Positions 60,063-64,000 of a DNA stretch of 64,000 nucleotides are shown one piece after another (positions within the stretch are counted from its first letter, which is position 1; every line of letters starts with the position of its first letter). Position numbers and translations under genes: made by a program. Origin of the DNA: Mesorhizobium sp. (lineage in GTDB: Bacteria; Pseudomonadota; Alphaproteobacteria; Rhizobiales; Rhizobiaceae); assembly GCF_023954305.1 (NCBI RefSeq), contig NZ_JAMLIG010000001.1:310001-374000 (forward strand), read 5' to 3'. The notes beneath the pieces were generated by a model. That model worked only from the letters and a program-made list of their open reading frames with translations. It did not search any database and had not been told where the DNA came from.

Positions 60063-60412
60063 AGTCGTAGCATTTGGATAAAAACCGAGATCAAAACATA
60101 AACGCCAATAATAAAAAGGATAACCGCGTTTGCCGACATGATTGAACCGAAGAAGTCTGTGAGGGTCTTGGCTTCTATCACCTCACCCGCCTGGGCATTC
60201 GCCCAAGGGCCAATCGTTGATAGCGATAGGCAAAGTCCGAACAATGCCGTCACGGTTCCCGAGGCAGTTTCAAGGAAAAACGATGCGAGCGTTTGCCTTG
60301 ATAAGTTCGGGACTCGCCACTTCTGTGTGAAGAAGTGGCCAAGCCAGATCATTACTTGTACACCCATCACGACCACAATCGTGAGGATTGTGAAGGGGTC
60401 AGCTTTAGTCAT
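60014..60412 (-). CDS. membrane protein of unknown function
   Basis: A 132-residue protein with three hydrophobic segments (FTILTIVVVMGVQVMIWLGHFF; SGTVTALFGLCLSLSTIGPW; AVILFIIGVYVLISVFIQML) and a basic Pro/Arg tail. It is A+T-richer than its surroundings. It starts 12 bases after the end of another small membrane protein, so the two are likely co-transcribed. I recognise no family. Its 3' end overlaps the hicB remnant by 49 bases. Confidence 0.6.
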   Translation of the reverse strand: MTKADPFTILTIVVVMGVQVMIWLGHFFTQKWRVPNLSRQTLASFFLETASGTVTALFGLCLSLSTIGPWANAQAGEVIEAKTLTDFFGSIMSANAVILFIIGVYVLISVFIQMLRLWDGDHPQREPRPQGG

Positions 60413-60424
60413 TCGGATCGAACT

Positions 60425-60637
60425 TTAGAGCAAATGAAGTATCTTCAGCCCAACGGCAATCCCGGCGGCGCTAAGCCCGGTTGCGGCTGCGGCTTCGTTG
60501 GATAGGCCGGGAACGAGAAAATCGGCCAACAGTACCGCAATTGCGGCGGCGGCAACGACTAGGCGGAGCGAGCGAAGTTTGCTGATTGCGGCAGACACGG
60601 TGGTTTCTTGATTATCTATTGAAGATATCTGTCGCAT
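60425..60637 (-). CDS. small membrane protein of unknown function
   Basis: A 70-residue protein with two hydrophobic stretches (LRLVVAAAAIAVLLADFLV; AATGLSAAGIAVGLKILHLL). It ends 12 bases before the 132-residue membrane protein gene. Small proteins of this shape include holin-like and stress proteins, but nothing here allows a call. No clear ribosome site. Confidence 0.5.
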   Translation of the reverse strand: MRQISSIDNQETTVSAAISKLRSLRLVVAAAAIAVLLADFLVPGLSNEAAAATGLSAAGIAVGLKILHLL

Positions 60638-60956
60638 TTGGCGAATCTCCGAACAAAAGTCAAGCTGATTGCATCGGCACGCAGTCGCAACTCACAGTAA
60701 CTAGTATCTGTCAACCCTTTAAGAGACGATGAAGGGCTACTGACACGTCTGACTAGGACGGCAATGCGGAAAGCGATCTCATGTTCCATGATCGGCATAG
60801 CCAATTCGATACACCAACGAGGCTCTACCGACATAAGTCAGAGAGACAATCAGACTGACGTCCTTGCGTCGAGCGTTCAGCGACCAGCTTCACTACACGT
60901 CGGGCTCCTGGTGCCGCCAAGCGGTAGCGCGGCAGCTTCATTGATTGAAGATTTCC
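60638..60956. other. intergenic region, A+T-richer
   Basis: About 320 bases between the small membrane proteins and the GTA-linked gene. No gene, terminator or clear repeat seen; probably holds the promoter of the membrane-protein pair. Confidence 0.5.
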
Positions 60957-61163
60957 TCACCCAATCCGATCTTTCGCCCCCAGCCTCCCCAAAATCGCCA
61001 CCAGGCCCGCCACGGCCGTAACCGCCTGTAGCACCGCGTCGGTCAGCGCCGCATTGTCCGCCCCGCCGATCGGGATGCCCAAGAAACCGGCGCCGCCGGA
61101 CAGGACGGCGACGATCGAGGCCCAGATCGTGCGCGAGAGATACCAGGGTTTTGCAGTCGTCAT
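60957..61163 (-). CDS. GTA-associated small membrane protein, holin-like
   Basis: A 68-residue protein with two hydrophobic segments (TIWASIVAVLSGGAGFLGIPI; LQAVTAVAGLVAILGRL) and the ending GRLGAKDRIG. Very similar short proteins lie directly after the last GTA tail gene in rhizobia as I recall. AAGGAG precedes ATG 61163. It follows the tail gene by about 100 bases on the same strand. A holin role is suggested only by size and context. Confidence 0.65.
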   Translation of the reverse strand: MTTAKPWYLSRTIWASIVAVLSGGAGFLGIPIGGADNAALTDAVLQAVTAVAGLVAILGRLGAKDRIG

Positions 61164-61260
61164 GTCACGTCTCCTTGCTGGAATGCGTTGAAGATTCTCG
61201 GACCGATCCGCCCGGCGGCACGGCGCCCGCGCCGCGCAGCCACAGGGCACCGACGAGCGC

Positions 61261-64000
61261 CTAGCCGCCGGTGGCAAACACCAGCCGGGCGGCGATGCCC
61301 TCGCCGGCGCGGCCGACCTGGCGCAGCTCGAGTTCGAGCTCGTCCGGCAGCGCCGGGAAGTCGGCGGCGAGGCTCGCGGCCGCATAGGTCCAGAACGGCT
61401 CGCCGACCGTGACCTGCCTGACCGCCGGCCCGCCCGCAGTACCAATGCGCAGCACGTAGCTCTCGAACGGCTCGTCCTGCGGGATCTCGACACCCTGCCA
61501 CGAATCGGCGTCGATACGTCCGCGCCGTACCCAGGCGAGGGCGAAGCCGCCGTCCGCCTGCCGCGTCGCGGTGAGATGCACCGGCGACAGCGGGAGTGCG
61601 GCGCGCACGCCGCCGGCATGCGTCTCCGTCACGGTGTGATCCTCGCCGAAATCGCGGCCCGCCGGCGCCACCCGCCACGTCAGCTCCAGCCCAGTCTCGC
61701 CCTCGCGCAGCCCTGCAGCCTGCACGGCGCTATCCAGCAGCACGACGTCGGCGCCAGCGGCAGCACCTGCCGCCGCCGCGTCAGCGGTGCCGAGCTGGCC
61801 GCGCAGCAGCCGCGTCAGCCGCCAGATGCCCGGCTCGATCTCGTCGGCCTCGGCGAACTGCACGATCTCCCAGCTCCCGGCGCCGGAGCGCACCGCCAGC
61901 ACGTTGGCGCCATTCAGCATCTGCGCCAGCGGCACGCTCGACAGCGCGCCGGCATAGAGCCCGACGACGAGTTCGCCGAACTCGTCGAGCCGGCCCTCGG
62001 CGCCGGGCGGCAGCGCCTCGGCCAGTTCGCCCACCGTCGCGCGGCGCGTCAGCGTCGTGCGCGGCTCGAAGCCGGTCTCGGCCGGCGAGCAGTAGACCTG
62101 CTGCGACACCCACGGCTTTGCATAGGCCGCGATCCTGAAGCGCTGGTGCACCGCCTCGCCGCCCGCCATCGGCAGGTCGAGGAACAGCGCCAGCGGCGCT
62201 CCGGGTTGGGCATCGCCGCTGGCGCGTTTCGCCGGCAGGCGCGCCCGGTCCGGCGCCGGCGGCAGGCGCAGGACGCGCCGCGCCTCGATCTGGCGCATCA
62301 GCCCTTCCTCGATCGCGCTCACCACGAACTCGCCGTCGGTCCGCCCCGGCAGCGAGACGAGGCTTCCCGGCCTCGGCGTCCGCTGCCTGGCCGGCACGGC
62401 GAAGCGCACTGTCTCGCGCCCCGTCCAGGCCCGGCGCAGCCAGTCGGCGGCCAGCGCTTCCGCCTGTCCCGCCTCCAGCGCGCCGGGCAAGTCGAGGCTG
62501 GCGACGTTCTGACCGCTTCCTTCCCCACCTGGGCGCGCCGCCCGCGCCGCCCCCGACTGGTAGTCGTCGAGCGGGTCGCCATATCCCAGCAGCGCCTCGG
62601 TCGGCAGGTCGAGATCCGGCGGCCGCACCAGTTCGATCGCCGGCCGCCCGTCGTCTCCCGACACCGGATCGTCCACGGCAAAGGCGGCGCCTGGCGATCC
62701 GCCGATCGTCAAGAAACGCGGCGTCGTGCCGGAGGCGTCGAAGGCGAGGTCGAACAGTTCGGCGAGCGGCGACAGCGCGTCGCGCCCGCTCCCCGGCTGC
62801 GCCAGCACATAGCCCGCCACCATGCCGTCGGCGCCGCGCGCCTCCACCTCCAGGCCGCAGGCAGCGCAGAGCGCCTCGATCAGGTCGGCAATCTCCACCG
62901 AGCCGAGCCGTCCGTTCAGCCAATGGCCGGCGAGCCAGTTCTCGCCGTCCTTCCAGCTGTCGCGGTCGAGAGGAAAGGCCGGAAACGGCCGCGCGTCCCA
63001 GGCCCAGGCATAGATCCGCTCCGGATCGAGCATCCGCCCGCCATAGATCGCCGACAGCGGATTGTCCGTCTCGACAAACGCCTCTCCGCCAGGCGTCCAG
63101 TGAGCCAGATGCGCTTCAAGGAAGCGCCGCTGAGCCAGGTCTGACCGCCCGCCATTGGAAAAATAGGGCAGCGCATTCTCCGACGATTTCGGATCGGGGA
63201 AGACGTTCGGCTGGTTCGGCCCCTTGTCCACCGCCGCGCAGCCGAGCTCGGTCAGCCACAGCGGCTTCGACCGCGGCACCCAGGCCGTCGGCGTCGCGCT
63301 CTTCACCCCGCCGACGCGGTCGAAATGCTCGTTTGCCCACCAGGCCGTCAAATCCTTGTAGCGGAACACCCATGCCTTGCCGGCCAGCCCGTCGGTGATC
63401 GGGGTCCGCTCCCGCGCCCGCCGCGCCTCGGCGTCCGGATAATACCAGTCGAACCCCTCGCCCGAGGCGATGCCGCGCCGCAAGCCGTCGCGGTCGTAGG
63501 GCGAGGCGAAGCCGTCCGGATTGCCGCCGGCGAAATCCTCGTCGCGCCAGTCCGACAGCGGCATGTAATTGTCGATGCCGACGGCATCGATGGCGCCGCT
63601 CGCCCACAGCGGATCGAGGTGGAAGAACACGTCGCCACTCGTCGCGTGATGACCGAAATACTCGCTCCAGTCGGCACCGTAGGTGATCTTGGTCGCCGGC
63701 CGCAGCACGGAGCGGACCTCGGACGCGAGATCCGCCAGCTGCTCGACGAAGGGAAAAGCGTTCGCCCCGTCGCGCAGCGTGGTGAGCCCGCGCAGCTCCG
63801 AGCCGATCAGGAAGGCGTCGACGCCGCCGGCCAGTTCCGCCAGATGCGCATAGTGCAGCACCATGCGCCGGTAGCCCCAGTCGCCGGGATCGCCGGTGAA
63901 GTTCACCGTACCCTCGTCGGGGGCGAAGTCACCTGCGTGGGCGGCGCCGCAGAAAGCCTCCACCGGTGCGCGGGCCGCGGCGGTCACGTCGGCGCTCCCC
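61261..64000 (-). CDS. GTA host-specificity/tail-tip protein (gp15-like, partial)
   Basis: The C-terminal 910 or so residues of a large tail protein; the 5' end lies outside the window. The first 290 residues form the GTA TIM-barrel-like domain (VNFTGDPGDWGYRRMVLHYAHLAELAGGVDAFLIGSELRGLTTLRD in outline; KPLWLTELGCAAVDKGPNQPNVFPDPKSSE in outline). Next is a phage-tail-type region (IADLIEALCAACGLEVEARG), then a C-terminal domain with RLLRGQLGTADA and FWTYAAASLAADF. It corresponds to RcGTA gene 15, the tip that contacts the recipient cell. The neighbouring tail genes should lie beyond the right edge. Confidence 0.92.
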   Translation of the reverse strand, partial: GSADVTAAARAPVEAFCGAAHAGDFAPDEGTVNFTGDPGDWGYRRMVLHYAHLAELAGGVDAFLIGSELRGLTTLRDGANAFPFVEQLADLASEVRSVLRPATKITYGADWSEYFGHHATSGDVFFHLDPLWASGAIDAVGIDNYMPLSDWRDEDFAGGNPDGFASPYDRDGLRRGIASGEGFDWYYPDAEARRARERTPITDGLAGKAWVFRYKDLTAWWANEHFDRVGGVKSATPTAWVPRSKPLWLTELGCAAVDKGPNQPNVFPDPKSSENALPYFSNGGRSDLAQRRFLEAHLAHWTPGGEAFVETDNPLSAIYGGRMLDPERIYAWAWDARPFPAFPLDRDSWKDGENWLAGHWLNGRLGSVEIADLIEALCAACGLEVEARGADGMVAGYVLAQPGSGRDALSPLAELFDLAFDASGTTPRFLTIGGSPGAAFAVDDPVSGDDGRPAIELVRPPDLDLPTEALLGYGDPLDDYQSGAARAARPGGEGSGQNVASLDLPGALEAGQAEALAADWLRRAWTGRETVRFAVPARQRTPRPGSLVSLPGRTDGEFVVSAIEEGLMRQIEARRVLRLPPAPDRARLPAKRASGDAQPGAPLALFLDLPMAGGEAVHQRFRIAAYAKPWVSQQVYCSPAETGFEPRTTLTRRATVGELAEALPPGAEGRLDEFGELVVGLYAGALSSVPLAQMLNGANVLAVRSGAGSWEIVQFAEADEIEPGIWRLTRLLRGQLGTADAAAAGAAAGADVVLLDSAVQAAGLREGETGLELTWRVAPAGRDFGEDHTVTETHAGGVRAALPLSPVHLTATRQADGGFALAWVRRGRIDADSWQGVEIPQDEPFESYVLRIGTAGGPAVRQVTVGEPFWTYAAASLAADFPALPDELELELRQVGRAGEGIAARLVFATGG

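Noticed and set aside
1..64000. CRISPR arrays, tRNA or rRNA genes, complete prophage or transposase genes
   Set aside because: I found no regularly spaced direct repeats, no tRNA-like cloverleaf or rRNA sequence, and no transposase or integrase motif in the window.

Overview
The window is GC-rich, densely coded chromosomal DNA of an alphaproteobacterium, most likely a Mesorhizobium/Phyllobacteriaceae-like member of the Hyphomicrobiales. Evidence: two porins of the rhizobial family; the order feuN-feuP-feuQ / cycH-cycJ-cycK-cycL (ccmI-E-F-H) / degP / response regulator / histidine kinase / glnE / histidine kinase / pepN, which matches rhizobial genomes as I recall them; rhizobial dispersed palindromes; and the distal end of a gene-transfer-agent (GTA) tail cluster. 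I saw no tRNA, rRNA or CRISPR array.

Layout. 1-3.7 kb: a vitamin B12 uptake operon on the minus strand (cobalamin riboswitch, btuB, btuF, and btuC running off the edge), with a 32-bp inverted repeat between btuB and btuF. 4-6.9 kb: two paralogous porins, each with its own terminator. 6.9-10.4 kb: an aminotransferase, a frameshifted beta-lactamase-like serine hydrolase and a divergent AraC regulator. 10.5-24 kb: leucine/isovalerate catabolism (TetR regulator, isovaleryl-CoA dehydrogenase, and methylcrotonyl-CoA carboxylase beta and alpha). Here the genes are split by accessory DNA: two related VapBC toxin-antitoxin modules, an HxlR/SnoaL-like pair, a PcfJ-like protein, a TerC-family transporter, an HtrA-like protein without any catalytic residue, and a copy of a palindromic mobile-like element. 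24-36 kb: mixed housekeeping and conserved unknown genes (YitT, Sel1, DUF2147, two tiny proteins, AMP nucleosidase, an EEP-fold phosphatase, two DUF922 zinc-motif proteins, ETF-ubiquinone oxidoreductase, a cysteine-poor uracil-DNA glycosylase, an XRE regulator). 36-49.5 kb: a CoxL-like molybdenum hydroxylase, EamA transporter, pepN, PAS histidine kinase, EF-hand protein, glnE and a two-component pair. 49.5-59.8 kb: a 273-bp element with long terminal inverted repeats touching the response-regulator start codon, then degP, a small MazF/PemK-like toxin locus, the cytochrome c maturation operon, a lipoprotein and feuQ-feuP-feuN. 59.8-64 kb: a hicB remnant, two small membrane proteins, and the end of a GTA cluster.

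How it fits together. Isovaleryl-CoA dehydrogenase passes electrons via ETF to the ETF-QO encoded 20 kb away. A near-perfect palindrome lies in the etfQO promoter region, and a palindrome sits inside the spacer of the tetR promoter, so this pathway looks transcriptionally controlled. The most unusual observations are the MITE-like element family, the catalytically empty HtrA homologue, the toxin-antitoxin modules inserted in a catabolic cluster and in the degP-ccm block, and several long operator-like palindromes.
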